From Bacteroidota bacterium (GTDB lineage: Bacteria; Bacteroidota; Ignavibacteria; Ignavibacteriales; Ignavibacteriaceae): a stretch of 64,000 nucleotides of DNA. The stretch covers positions 1 through 64,000 of the forward strand of contig JACZTL010000006.1 of assembly GCA_022573715.1 (NCBI GenBank), given 5' to 3'. The stretch's first letter is position 1, and each line of letters opens with the position of its first letter. Under the pieces are notes generated by a model, which saw only the letters and a list, made by a program, of their open reading frames with translations, made no database searches and was not told the origin of the DNA. Below are positions 24,822 to 33,443 of the stretch, piece after piece. The position numbers were made by a program, and so were the translations under genes.

Positions 24822-25250
24822 TTAAATTTCATCTTTGTTATAGATTGAAATAAAATCAGTTATAATTTTTTTTAAATCATTTTGGTCAGAGTATCTTTTT
24901 AATGTTAACAGTTCATTATTACAACCTGTAAGCATTGCAGTTACTCTTTTAACATTGATATGGGCGAGAGCAAGTACAGGAATTTTCTTTTGATGAAGAG
25001 TATATGAAATTTCATATCCAACACCTGTGCTTGAGCCGGAAACTTCTGCTATCAATAATTTGCTTTGATTTATCCAATTAATATCACGCATAAATATTTC
25101 AGAGTCTTTGATGTCATCTGGTGTATGAAAATCATTATTTAATTGTGAGAATGCTATGTGATTAAGAGAATTAACATGCTTTATAATTTCTAAGTAAAAA
25201 TGTTGGTAGTCGGTGTTACTGCTGATTGGTCCCGAACAGTAGATCTTCAT
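24822..25250 (-). CDS. Nucleoside deoxyribosyltransferase / nucleotide N-hydrolase-like protein
   Basis: 142 residues. MKIYCSGPISS opens with the family's G-P motif; FMRDINWINQSKLLIAEVSG and GSSTGVGYEISY carry the catalytic Asp/Glu and nucleotide-phosphate loop seen in 2-deoxyribosyltransferases and the Rcl/DNPH1 hydrolases that cleave deoxynucleotide N-glycosidic bonds. Which of the two reactions it performs is unclear. One base separates it from bshA, so they are co-transcribed. Confidence 0.7.
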   Translation of the reverse strand: MKIYCSGPISSNTDYQHFYLEIIKHVNSLNHIAFSQLNNDFHTPDDIKDSEIFMRDINWINQSKLLIAEVSGSSTGVGYEISYTLHQKKIPVLALAHINVKRVTAMLTGCNNELLTLKRYSDQNDLKKIITDFISIYNKDEI

Positions 25251-25251
25251 A

Positions 25252-26376
25252 CTAAGTATTTAAAATTTTGTTGTAAAAAATTTCATATTTGGGTATTATT
25301 ATTTCTTTATCAAATTTCTCTTTAACACGTTTGCGGGATGCTTTTGAGAACAGGTCATATTTCCTTTTATTTGTAAAAAGTTCAATAACATATTTAGACA
25401 TTCTGTCGATGTCGCCTATCTCTGCAATAAACCCGGTTTCGTTATGTTTAATTAATTCCGGCAGACCGCCTACACTTGAACTTACAACCGGTAAACCGCA
25501 GGACATAGCTTCCAATGCTGCTAAACCAAAGCTTTCGGATTGAGAAGGAATTAAAAATAGATCGGAAGCATTTAATATTTCTACTAATCCGTTCTGCTTA
25601 CCTAAAAATTTTGTGTGATCGCATAAATTTAGCTCTCTGCAAAGTCTTTCGCATTCCGATCTGTCTGGTCCATCTCCAACTAAAACTAATTTTGCAGGGA
25701 TCTCTTCTCTTACTTTTTGTAAGATCCTAATAGTTTCGGGCACTCTTTTAACAGGTCTGAAATTTGAAGTATGAACTATTATTTTTTCATTGTTCGGTGC
25801 TATATGTTCTCTTAATTTTGACGTACCATTGGGCTTGTAAAGATCGGTATCAATAAAATTATTTATTACGGTAATATCTTTTTCAATATTATAATTAGTA
25901 AGGGTTTTTTCTTTTAAAAACCTTGAAACAGCCGAAACACCGTCGCTTTGTTCAATGCTGAATTTTACCATAGGTAAAAATGAAGGTTCTAATCCCACAA
26001 GGGTTATGTCAGTTCCGTGAAGTGTTGTAATTATTTTAATATCACTTTTGTCTTTAAGCATTTGTTTTGCAAGATATGCGCTGACAGCATGAGGTATTGC
26101 ATAATGAACATGCAAGAGATCTATTTTTTCAAATTCCGCTACTTCTACCATTTTACTTGCAAGAGCTAAGCTGTACATTGAATGTTCAAACAAAGGGTAG
26201 TTGCTCATTTCAACTTCGTGGAAAACAATATTTTCGACGAACTCTCCAAGTCTGAAAGGTCTGGCATAGCTTATAAAATGAACCTGATGTCCTTTTAAAG
26301 CCAACGCCTTTCCTAGTTCAGTTGCAATTGCGCCACTTCCTCCATAAGTAGGATAACAAGTGATTGCTATTTTCAT
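25252..26376 (-). CDS. bshA: Bacillithiol biosynthesis glycosyltransferase BshA
   Basis: 374 residues, GT4 family with GT-B fold. MKIAITCYPTYGGSGAIATE is the BshA-specific N-terminus, followed by LLHVHYAIPHAVSAYLA, VHTSNFRPVKRV and the nucleotide-sugar motif SQSESFGLAALEAMSCGLPV. It joins UDP-GlcNAc and L-malate, the first step of bacillithiol synthesis. No bshB or bshC is in the window. The ypdA gene at 16.8 kb acts on the same thiol. It is followed by the deoxyribosyltransferase-like gene. Confidence 0.92.
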   Translation of the reverse strand: MKIAITCYPTYGGSGAIATELGKALALKGHQVHFISYARPFRLGEFVENIVFHEVEMSNYPLFEHSMYSLALASKMVEVAEFEKIDLLHVHYAIPHAVSAYLAKQMLKDKSDIKIITTLHGTDITLVGLEPSFLPMVKFSIEQSDGVSAVSRFLKEKTLTNYNIEKDITVINNFIDTDLYKPNGTSKLREHIAPNNEKIIVHTSNFRPVKRVPETIRILQKVREEIPAKLVLVGDGPDRSECERLCRELNLCDHTKFLGKQNGLVEILNASDLFLIPSQSESFGLAALEAMSCGLPVVSSSVGGLPELIKHNETGFIAEIGDIDRMSKYVIELFTNKRKYDLFSKASRKRVKEKFDKEIIIPKYEIFYNKILNT

Positions 26377-26429
26377 ATTAAATATATTTAGTTATTCAAA
26401 AAACGGTATAACAAATTACCAAAAAATAA

Positions 26430-27986
26430 TTATCCTTTCGGTACTGGTTTATCAACAATTAATCTATGGTCTAAATTAGCAATACGCAAAGTAATTCCAT
26501 AAACCAGCCAGGACAATTTTTTCAATTTTTTAAAATTGATTTTATATACTTCATCAGTATCCTTGTGATAATCTTTTCTCATATCATCAAAGAAAAACAC
26601 AATTGGTATTCCATGCTTTGCATAACTATAATGATCACTTCTGTAATAAAATCTATTTGGGTCATTCGGGTCATCGTATTTGTAGTCTAAATGGAATTTT
26701 ACCGTTTTTGAGTTTACGTCCTCGACAATTTTTTTCAACTCAGAACTCAGTTTTTCCGAACCAATAGAATAAATAGAATCCGTTGCCATTCTGCCGACCA
26801 TATCTAAATTAATTTGTGCTACTATCTTTTTGTCTTTTATAAGCTGAAGATTATCCGTTAAATAACGCGAACCTAAAAGTCCTTTTTCTTCACCCGCGTG
26901 AAATACAATTAATACAGATCTTTTATTTGCTTTTGTTCTTGCAAGAGTTTTCGCAACTTCCATAACTGTAACAGTACCGGAACCGTTATCGTCGGCACCG
27001 TTATATACTTTATCGTCTATTACACCAAGGTGATCATAATGTGCCCCTATTGCTACATATTCATTTTTTAAGATAGGATCATTACCTTCAATAATTCCAA
27101 CTATATTTGAGCTTTGTCTGACTTCTTTACTTTTGTTGTAATTAAACTTTAGGACACCGTCAAACTCTACTGTTTCTGTTTCGTTATCTTCTTTTATTTC
27201 CTCAAGTAATTTATCAAAATCAATATTTTGTGTTGTAAGTAGTTTTTTAAAGGAATCTTTATTTAAATAAGCAGAAATAAAATTTTGTTTATCAACTTGT
27301 CCTTTTGAAGGAAGACTAAAATTCGGTCTTTTTAAATACCCAATAAGTCTTGGCCAGAATGATAAAAGTTGTTTATCGGCTAAGAGCAACGCCCCCACGG
27401 CGCCATGCTTTTTAGCATTTTTTATTTTTTCGAGTATTTTATAATAATTTGATGATTGTTTTCCGTTAAAAAAATCTTCTCTATCACTTTCTGGTTCACC
27501 GTTTAAAATAAGTACAAACTTTCCATTTACATCCACATCTTTATAATTGTCATAATTAAATTCAGGTGCAGTGATACCATAACCTACAAAGATCAACTTA
27601 TGTGATGAATTAAGCTTTTCGACATTTGTACCTCTACGGAAGAAGAATTCATCAGTAAATTTAAATTTTACCTCTTTATCATCTACTTTAAAAGTAAAAT
27701 TAGAATTAGTATCAGTTTTTGAAACATTTACATCGAATTTCTGAAGATAAGATCCGTTTTCAAAAAATGGTTTTACTCCTGCTTTTTTTAACTGACTTAT
27801 AATATAAAGCTGGGCAAGTTTTTCTCCACGAGTTGTAGCTTCTCGTCCTTCAAATAGATCGGAAGCAAGTACTTCAAGATTTATTTTGATATTTAATTCA
27901 GTTATGATTTTACTTACATCCTGCGGAAATATACAAATTGAAAAAAATGTAAGTGAAAAAAGTAGAATGTAACTTAGTCTTCTCAT
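26430..27986 (-). CDS. Secreted M28 family zinc peptidase with PA domain
   Basis: 518 residues. Signal peptide RLSYILLFSLTFFSICIFPQ. A protease-associated insert covers about 130-230 (KLIFVGYGITAPEFNYDNYK). Zinc ligands of the M28 core are in AIGAHYDHLG, GADDNGSGTVTVMEVA, FHAGEEKGLLGSRY, INLDMVGRM and YRSDHYSYAKHGIP. This is a periplasmic or exported aminopeptidase. It stands alone between bshA and a divergent operon. Confidence 0.9.
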   Translation of the reverse strand: MRRLSYILLFSLTFFSICIFPQDVSKIITELNIKINLEVLASDLFEGREATTRGEKLAQLYIISQLKKAGVKPFFENGSYLQKFDVNVSKTDTNSNFTFKVDDKEVKFKFTDEFFFRRGTNVEKLNSSHKLIFVGYGITAPEFNYDNYKDVDVNGKFVLILNGEPESDREDFFNGKQSSNYYKILEKIKNAKKHGAVGALLLADKQLLSFWPRLIGYLKRPNFSLPSKGQVDKQNFISAYLNKDSFKKLLTTQNIDFDKLLEEIKEDNETETVEFDGVLKFNYNKSKEVRQSSNIVGIIEGNDPILKNEYVAIGAHYDHLGVIDDKVYNGADDNGSGTVTVMEVAKTLARTKANKRSVLIVFHAGEEKGLLGSRYLTDNLQLIKDKKIVAQINLDMVGRMATDSIYSIGSEKLSSELKKIVEDVNSKTVKFHLDYKYDDPNDPNRFYYRSDHYSYAKHGIPIVFFFDDMRKDYHKDTDEVYKINFKKLKKLSWLVYGITLRIANLDHRLIVDKPVPKG

Positions 27987-28091
27987 TATTTTCCTCTTTT
28001 GATTATGAAATTTTTCTTTTACATAAAACTATTCTAATTTAACTTTTTATAATAATAAGCTTATTATTTCCTTTCAATTAATATTTGATAA

Positions 28092-28952
28092 ATGGTAATG
28101 AAAATCCTAGTTATCGGACAATCTGTTGTTGATAAAATAAGCACTCAAAATAATGTAATAATACAAGCAGGTGGTATTTATTATAGTGTGTTAGGACTTA
28201 ATTGCATAAAAGCACCCGAAGATGAATTTTATTTAATTTCATCTGTTTCAAGAAACAGTTATAAATATTTTGCAGATGAATATGATAAAGTTAATAAAAA
28301 ATATCTGACTTGGAGTGAATTAATACCGACAGTCACATTAAAAATTTTTAACGACAGGGAAAGAGATGAACAATATGACAGCATAAATTCTGCATTGTTT
28401 GTTAAATATAATGTGCTAAATGAGTTCGACGGTATTCTAATAAATATGATAACAGGATTTGATATTAGTCTTGACCAGCTTAAAAAAATACGTTCTGAAT
28501 TCAAAGGTGTAATTTATCTTGATGTTCATTCTATGGCGCGTAGAATAGGTAAAGATATGAAGCGAGAATTCAGAGTGATTTCTAATTTTTCAGAATGGGC
28601 AAAATATGTAGATATAATACAAGCAAATGAAACTGAGTTTTCCTGTCTATTGGAGGAAAAAAATGATATAAAAACAGCGGAATTAATCCTCAATAGCGGT
28701 GTTAAATATTTAATAAAAACTATGGGAGATAAAGGCTCAAGAATCTATTTTAAAAGCGGAAATGAAATAGCATCGATGTTTCATTCAGCAAAAAAAGTAA
28801 AAGCGGCAGCATCTGTCGGTTACGGTGATATTTTTGGGAGCGTGTTCTTTTATAATTATATTAAAGGTAATTCAATAAATAATATATTATTAAAAGCTAA
28901 CAGAGCATCGGCATTTGCAGCATCTTGTAATGATGTTGAAAATATGAAATAA
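28092..28952 (+). CDS. PfkB-like sugar kinase, unusual active-site loop
   Basis: 286 residues; ATG 28098 is an alternative start. Ribokinase fold: KILVIGQSVVDKIS, IQAGGIYYSVLGL, VIYLDVHSM, ANETEFSCLLEE and a C-terminal AASVGYGDIFGSVFFY. In PfkB enzymes the last motif is usually GAGD; here it is GYGD, with the catalytic Asp kept. Substrate unknown. The SDR gene follows after seven bases and the HAD gene overlaps that, so a carbohydrate-nucleotide pathway is likely. Confidence 0.75.
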   Translation: MVMKILVIGQSVVDKISTQNNVIIQAGGIYYSVLGLNCIKAPEDEFYLISSVSRNSYKYFADEYDKVNKKYLTWSELIPTVTLKIFNDRERDEQYDSINSALFVKYNVLNEFDGILINMITGFDISLDQLKKIRSEFKGVIYLDVHSMARRIGKDMKREFRVISNFSEWAKYVDIIQANETEFSCLLEEKNDIKTAELILNSGVKYLIKTMGDKGSRIYFKSGNEIASMFHSAKKVKAAASVGYGDIFGSVFFYNYIKGNSINNILLKANRASAFAASCNDVENMK

Positions 28953-28959
28953 ATAGGCG

Positions 28960-29877
28960 ATGAATTATAATTACGATATAATAAAGAAAAGAATATTAAT
29001 TACCGGCTCAAATGGTTTGCTTGGCTCAAATACAGCTAAATTTTATTCCAAATTTGAAAACGTTGAACTACTTTGTACTTCAAAATCCGTGAGAAAGATT
29101 TCTCCAGATGTACAATCTATTAAATGTGATATTACAGACAGAGATCTTGTTAAAAAAACTGTGCTGAACTTCTGCCCAGATTATGTGATAAATACTGCCG
29201 CATTTACAAATGTAGATTTATGTGAATCGAACAAAGAAGTTGCATGGAAAACCAATGTTAAAGCCGTTGAGTATCTTGCTGAAGCATGCCGTGCAATTGA
29301 TGCACACTTAATTCACATATCAACCGATTATATTTTTGACGGTAAAAACGGACCATATTCAGAAAATGATAAATCAAATCCTTTAGGTTATTACGGGCGA
29401 ACAAAATTAGCAAGCGAAAATGCATTAAAAATAAGCGGCATAAATTATACAATTCTACGAACTAATGTTTTATACGGTTCTGTTGAAAAAGGCAAATCAG
29501 ATTTTGTATATTGGATCGTTAAATTACTAAGAGAGGGTAAGGAAATAAGAATAGTTACCGACCAATTTAACAACCCAACTTTCGTAGAAGATTTGGTGAG
29601 CGGAATAAACAAAATAATAGAGTTTAATAAAGGCGGAGTTTTTAATATTGGGGGAAGAAAATTTCTTTCAAGATTTGATTTTACTAAAATGATTGCAGAA
29701 TATTTTAATTTGAACAAAAAATTAATTAAACCGATTTTAACGGAAGAATTAAAGCAGCCGGCACCGCGTCCATTAAAATCGGGACTTGTAACATTAAAAG
29801 CCGAAACTCAAATCGGTTTCAAACCACATTCTATAATTGAATCATTTGAAAAAATTAAAGCGAGTTTGATACAATGA
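28960..29877 (+). CDS. RmlD-like extended SDR (sugar-nucleotide reductase)
   Basis: 305 residues. Rossmann motif RILITGSNGLLGSNTAKFY, then INTAAFTNVDLCE, LIHISTDYIFDG and the catalytic YYGRTKLASE (Tyr-x3-Lys) match dTDP-4-dehydrorhamnose reductase-type enzymes. The other rml genes are absent here, so the substrate may be another sugar nucleotide. Middle gene of a three-gene operon. Confidence 0.82.
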   Translation: MNYNYDIIKKRILITGSNGLLGSNTAKFYSKFENVELLCTSKSVRKISPDVQSIKCDITDRDLVKKTVLNFCPDYVINTAAFTNVDLCESNKEVAWKTNVKAVEYLAEACRAIDAHLIHISTDYIFDGKNGPYSENDKSNPLGYYGRTKLASENALKISGINYTILRTNVLYGSVEKGKSDFVYWIVKLLREGKEIRIVTDQFNNPTFVEDLVSGINKIIEFNKGGVFNIGGRKFLSRFDFTKMIAEYFNLNKKLIKPILTEELKQPAPRPLKSGLVTLKAETQIGFKPHSIIESFEKIKASLIQ

Positions 29878-30659
29878 TTGAAAAGTACGATGCTTTTATA
29901 TTTGATCTTGACGGAACTATTTATAAAGGTAATAAATTAATTCCTAATGCTGATGTAACAGTTAACAAATTAAAAGAATTAAAAAAAGAAGTAATATTTG
30001 TATCAAATAAAACAACTGGCAGCATTAATGATTACTTTAATTTTTTGAAAAATAAAGGAATTAATATTATCGAAAATGAAATTATTAATTCTACAATTGT
30101 AATTATAAACTATTTATTAAATAATCATTCTCAAAAAAAATTCTTTGCCGTAGGTGAACAAAGTTTTATAAATGAATTATCAGAAGCCGGTATTGAATAT
30201 TCTGATAACCCGGATCTAATTGATATTGTTATAATAACATTGGACAGAGAATTAAATTATAACAAACTTGAAACAGCAGCTAAAGCTTTGGAAAAAGGAG
30301 CTAAATTTTTTGCCGCGAATATAGATAACACTTGTCCTGTTGAAGACGGTGAAGTTTTAGATGCCGGCTCTACTATTTCTGCTCTTGAGAAAAGAACACA
30401 CAAAAAACTCGAAAAGCATTTCGGCAAACCCTCCGAATTTATGATTGACGAAATAAAAAGAAGATTAAAAATAAATGGCGATAAAGTTCTTCTTATTGGC
30501 GATAGGCTTGAAACTGATATATTAATGGGAAATTTACTTGGTGTTGATACAGCGCTTGTAGCAACAGGTGTTACAAACTATCCAAACGGTAATGAAGATA
30601 TTCATCCCACTTACTACTTAAACTCAGTCTATGATTTAATAAAAACAAAAAATCAGTAA
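29874..30659 (+). CDS. HAD-superfamily phosphatase, NagD-like
   Basis: 261 residues. Motif I DAFIFDLDGTIYKG, motif II Thr/Ser in EVIFVSNKTTGS, C2-type cap, motif III Lys, motif IV LLIGDRLETDILMGNLLGV. This is the NagD/4-nitrophenylphosphatase branch of HAD phosphatases. Its start overlaps the SDR stop by four bases (ATGA), suggesting it removes a phosphate in the same pathway. Exact substrate unknown. Confidence 0.85.
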   Translation: MIEKYDAFIFDLDGTIYKGNKLIPNADVTVNKLKELKKEVIFVSNKTTGSINDYFNFLKNKGINIIENEIINSTIVIINYLLNNHSQKKFFAVGEQSFINELSEAGIEYSDNPDLIDIVIITLDRELNYNKLETAAKALEKGAKFFAANIDNTCPVEDGEVLDAGSTISALEKRTHKKLEKHFGKPSEFMIDEIKRRLKINGDKVLLIGDRLETDILMGNLLGVDTALVATGVTNYPNGNEDIHPTYYLNSVYDLIKTKNQ

Positions 30660-30835
30660 ATCATAAAATCTCCAAATAATTAATTGAATCATTTGGTCTT
30701 TCATTACTAACTCTTTTAATGCTCTTTATAATTTTGTGTTTATTCTTACCTCTAATTGTTATATTATTAAAAAAATAGTTTACCCCAACCATTTTTTGGT
30801 TGTATAAGTCTAATGTTCAGTAAAAGGAATAATAG

Positions 30836-31665
30836 ATGGCGTTATCTGATAAAGATTTAATATATGAGTATTTACAAGGGAATTCGCTCGCTTTCGAGGA
30901 ATTGGTTTAACGTTATGACAGATTTGTTCTTTTAAGAGCAATACAATTTTGCGGAAACGAGGATGATGCAATTTATACCGGTGCCAGAATGTTTGACAGT
31001 TCTCCGGATTCAATTATTGCAAGGCTTGTACGCAAAGATAATAATTCTAACTCCGACCAATTTATGGTTTTCTTCTATCCCTTTAAAGATAAACGAAGCG
31101 GTTACTATTTTGGTTTAACAGCTGCGGGTAATATAAAAGACGGAGTTTTGTTTAACGATGACTAGGATGATGATTCATGGGATGCTGTTTGGGAAGGTAA
31201 ATATTGATAATAAAGGATGGACTGCCGAAATGAGAATTCCTTTTTCACAAATGAGGTTTAAACTAAGTAAAAATAATATTTGGGGAATAAATTTTAAGAG
31301 GGATATTAAAAGACATAACGAAATTGACTATTTATCCTACGTTCCAAAGACTGAAAGTGGGTTTGTATCACATTTTGTTGATCTGCAAGGATTGAGCAAT
31401 ATTAAGACTCAGAATAAATTAGAAATTCTGCCTTATGTTACCGCAAAATCTAAATTTACTCAAAAAGAAATTGGCAACCCGTTTAATGACAGTTCTTCGG
31501 TGGGAATATTCACCTGGCTCAGTTTTATTTTTGGTGTGGACTCAAACCCGCACTGGATTTGAAGACAACGGAGAGTTTCAATTTGGCCGTTCATTCAGCA
31601 ATATATTTAGTCTTCACCCCGATAATATCTTCTTAATTAAATTCACTCATTGGTTTAATATGTAA
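30836..31665 (+). pseudogene. Chimeric pseudogene: ECF sigma factor region 2 joined to DUF5916 protein
   Basis: From ATG 30836 the frame encodes MALSDKDLIYEYLQGNSLAF EELV in the manner of an ECF sigma factor, has TAA at 30908, goes on RYDRFVLLRAIQFCGNEDDA, then at once becomes IYTGARMFDSSPDSIIARLV, the DUF5916 (carbohydrate-binding-9-like, barrel-associated) protein. A TAG at 31163, a frameshift near 31198 (continuing KGWTAEMRIPFSQMRF) and another near 31550 follow. The last piece ends FLIKFTHWFNM. The gene is therefore a recombined, inactive remnant. Confidence 0.75.
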
Positions 31666-31736
31666 CCATTTAAGGGCACAACCCCTGTGCCCTTGTAATT
31701 CCTATTTTAGTATATTTGTGTTTATAAAAATTTTAA

Positions 31737-31810
31737 GCCCCGGTAGCTCAGCAGGATAGAGCAATGGTTTCCTAAACCATAGGTCGGAGGTTCGAATCCT
31801 CTCCGGGGTA
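31737..31810 (+). tRNA. tRNA-Arg (anticodon CCT)
   Basis: Cloverleaf: acceptor GCCCCGG pairs with CCGGGGT (first pair G-T), D arm GCTC/GAGC, anticodon stem ATGGT/ACCAT with loop TTCCTAA giving anticodon CCT, T arm GGAGG/CCTCT around TTCGAAT. CCA is not encoded. A palindromic element starts two bases downstream. Confidence 0.93.
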
Positions 31811-31812
31811 CA

Positions 31813-31895
31813 GGTTTAGTGCAATGGTTTCTCCGTTGGTCATCCATCAGTTGCCTGATGACAAACAAGATATCGTCCCTAGGGACGACTAAACC
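31813..31895. repeat. 83-bp palindromic element beside tRNA-Arg
   Basis: Terminal inverted repeats GGTTTAGT (31813-31820) and ACTAAACC (31888-31895) enclose two alternative small stems (GTCATC/GATGAC and CATCAG/CTGATG, 31839-31862) and the perfect palindrome TCGTCCCTAGGGACGA (31873-31888). No ORF. It looks like a REP/MITE-type element or a structured transcript. Confidence 0.5.
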
Positions 31896-32098
31896 GTAAG
31901 CCAAGTGTTTTCCAAAAGGACTACGTAGGAAGAATCACGTCGTGAGTACAACTCCTTACGAATAGTTGAACTTATGGTTTCTCTTATATCAAAGTTTATA
32001 AGCTTTGACTATTTTCGAACTACTTCACATTCTGTAAATATTTTCAAAACTATTTTACTGTCTTTAGAATTTACAATTGATGTAATACTTTCAATAAA
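31896..32098. other. Decayed intergenic DNA
   Basis: No gene can be supported. Short palindromes occur (TCACGTCGTGA near 31936-31946). A minus-strand frame ending FTECEVVRK is open for about 60 codons without a start, opposite the YihY-like relic, and I cannot say which strand, if either, was once coding. Confidence 0.4.
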
Positions 32099-32106
32099 AA
32101 CACTAT

Positions 32107-32290
32107 AAATTGCACTTCGTTTTTTGGGAAAGCATTCTACGAACTGAAGAAATAAAATTAGTATGTGCTTTTTTAGTTGTTGTTACTTTTCGGATTTATT
32201 ACTTATCAGTTGTTTTTATAATAGGTGCAGAAATAGCAAAAACACCATTCCGACAGAGTTTTCTGAAGAAATACTCCTTATTAACCGATT
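32107..32290 (+). pseudogene. Possible YihY/BrkB C-terminal relic
   Basis: The frame reads LHFVFWESILRTEEIKLVCA, then FRIYYLSVVFIIGAEIAKTP and a basic tail. The IYY...GAE pattern at the end of a membrane segment resembles the C-terminus of YihY (formerly RNase BN) membrane proteins. No N-terminal part or proper start exists. It runs into the convergent OsmC gene. Confidence 0.3.
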
Positions 32291-32715
32291 ACTATTTTTG
32301 GATTTAGAGTAATATTGCTCTTCATTGAATTTGAAATTAAACAAAGCTTCTCAGACTTTTCAATTATTCTTAAAGTTCTCCCCTCCTTGCTTGGGTCCGA
32401 TATTTTCACGGAAGGCTTTAATTCTATTTCTGACATCATAAATATACCGTCTACATTTTCTACTTTTCCGGTTGCGGAACATTCAAAACTTTCAAATTCC
32501 AATTTAGAATTTTCAGCAATTGCCAAAAAAGTAGTCATTAAGCATATAGCTACAGATGATACAAATAAATGTTCGGGCGTCCATGTATTTGGAACCCCTT
32601 TTTCAAAATCCGGAGGTGTGGCAACATCGAAGGAAGAAAATCCATCTGATGATAAAACACCCAATCTTCCTTCTTTCCAGGTAACATTCGTTGTGTAAAT
32701 ATGTGTGTTTTCCAT
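32281..32715 (-). CDS. OsmC-family peroxiredoxin-like protein
   Basis: 144 residues. OsmC fold with the two reactive cysteines: SSVAICLMTTFLAIAE (first Cys) and KSEKLCLISNSMKS (second Cys). TPEHLFVSSVA is the typical dimer helix start. It reduces organic hydroperoxides with thiol co-substrates; bacillithiol is a plausible partner here. It is divergent from the Rrf2 regulator, with 234 bases between them. Confidence 0.87.
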   Translation of the reverse strand: MENTHIYTTNVTWKEGRLGVLSSDGFSSFDVATPPDFEKGVPNTWTPEHLFVSSVAICLMTTFLAIAENSKLEFESFECSATGKVENVDGIFMMSEIELKPSVKISDPSKEGRTLRIIEKSEKLCLISNSMKSNITLNPKIVIG

Positions 32716-32930
32716 AAATAATCTTTTTTATATAGTATGATGTTGTAATCTCTAATTAGATTCAACTTATAACTAGCTATTAAAAAAAATAATTAATTTG
32801 ACAAACAATATCTATATTATTATCTTAATAAGAGTAAAAAATCTGATTATAAAGATGATCATTTTTGTTATTAGATTTTTTGTTAGTTTATTTTATTGGA
32901 AATTTTTTAATACTTTTATAGATCTTCATA

Positions 32931-32946
32931 AAGATTATATATTCTT
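32931..32946. promoter_or_regulatory. Palindrome directly before the Rrf2 gene
   Basis: AAGATTATATATTCTT, 16 bases, self-complementary except one position pair, ends three bases before the ATG. Autorepression site of the Rrf2 protein is the obvious reading, unproven. Confidence 0.4.
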
Positions 32947-32949
32947 AAA

Positions 32950-33381
32950 ATGACTATAATATTTTCTAAAAAATGTGAGTACGGCTTGCAAGCCTGTTTA
33001 TATTTAGCAGCAATCAATACCGGGGCAGTAATTCCATCGGGAGAAATTGCAAAACAGTTAAAAATACCAAAAGAATTTATTTCTAAAATTCTTCAAAGTC
33101 TTACCACAAGTGGTTTAATATATTCAAAAAAAGGTAAACTAGGTGGTTTCTCATTAGCTAAGGATCCAAGTAAAATTAAACTAATTGATATTGTTACTGC
33201 AATTGACGGTTTGCAATTATTTGAAAAGTGCGTTTTGGGTTTCCCTAATTGTTCGCCTGATACCCCTTGTCCTGTTCATGATAAATGGGGGGAATTAAGA
33301 ACTAAAGCTTATCAAATGCTCACTGATGAAACACTTGATGCATTTACAGAGAAAACTTTAAGAAAAATTAAAAATTTATAA
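32950..33381 (+). CDS. Rrf2-family iron-sulfur regulator (NsrR/IscR-like)
   Basis: 143 residues. Winged HTH: CEYGLQACLYLAAINTGA, IPSGEIAKQLKIPKEFISKI and SKKGKLGGFSLAKDP. Three cysteines at about 94-107 (KCVLGFPNCSPDTPCPVHDK) would hold an Fe-S cluster as in NsrR, which senses nitric oxide, or IscR. The next gene encodes the Fe-S repair protein Ric, a classic NsrR target, so a nitric-oxide sensor is the preferred reading. Confidence 0.88.
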   Translation: MTIIFSKKCEYGLQACLYLAAINTGAVIPSGEIAKQLKIPKEFISKILQSLTTSGLIYSKKGKLGGFSLAKDPSKIKLIDIVTAIDGLQLFEKCVLGFPNCSPDTPCPVHDKWGELRTKAYQMLTDETLDAFTEKTLRKIKNL

Positions 33382-33396
33382 AATTTTTTTACATTT

Positions 33397-33418
33397 AATC
33401 AGATATTATAGTCTGATT
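33397..33418. promoter_or_regulatory. Inverted repeat before ric
   Basis: AATCAGA (33397) and TCTGATT (33412) are perfect arms with an eight-base spacer, 26 bases before the ric start. No T run, so an operator (perhaps for the Rrf2 protein) fits better than a terminator. Confidence 0.45.
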
Positions 33419-33443
33419 TCATAAATTATATTATGGAGCTGAT

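Noticed and set aside
24822-25250. Reading the deoxyribosyltransferase-like gene as part of bacillithiol synthesis
   Set aside because: It lies one base from bshA but has no motif of BshB or BshC; proximity alone is not enough.
31722-31904. 60-codon minus-strand ORF
   Set aside because: Runs across tRNA-Arg and the palindromic element; translation is an artefact of the tRNA complement.
32315-32698. 127-codon plus-strand ORF
   Set aside because: Fully opposite the OsmC gene, whose cysteines and fold motifs are intact.
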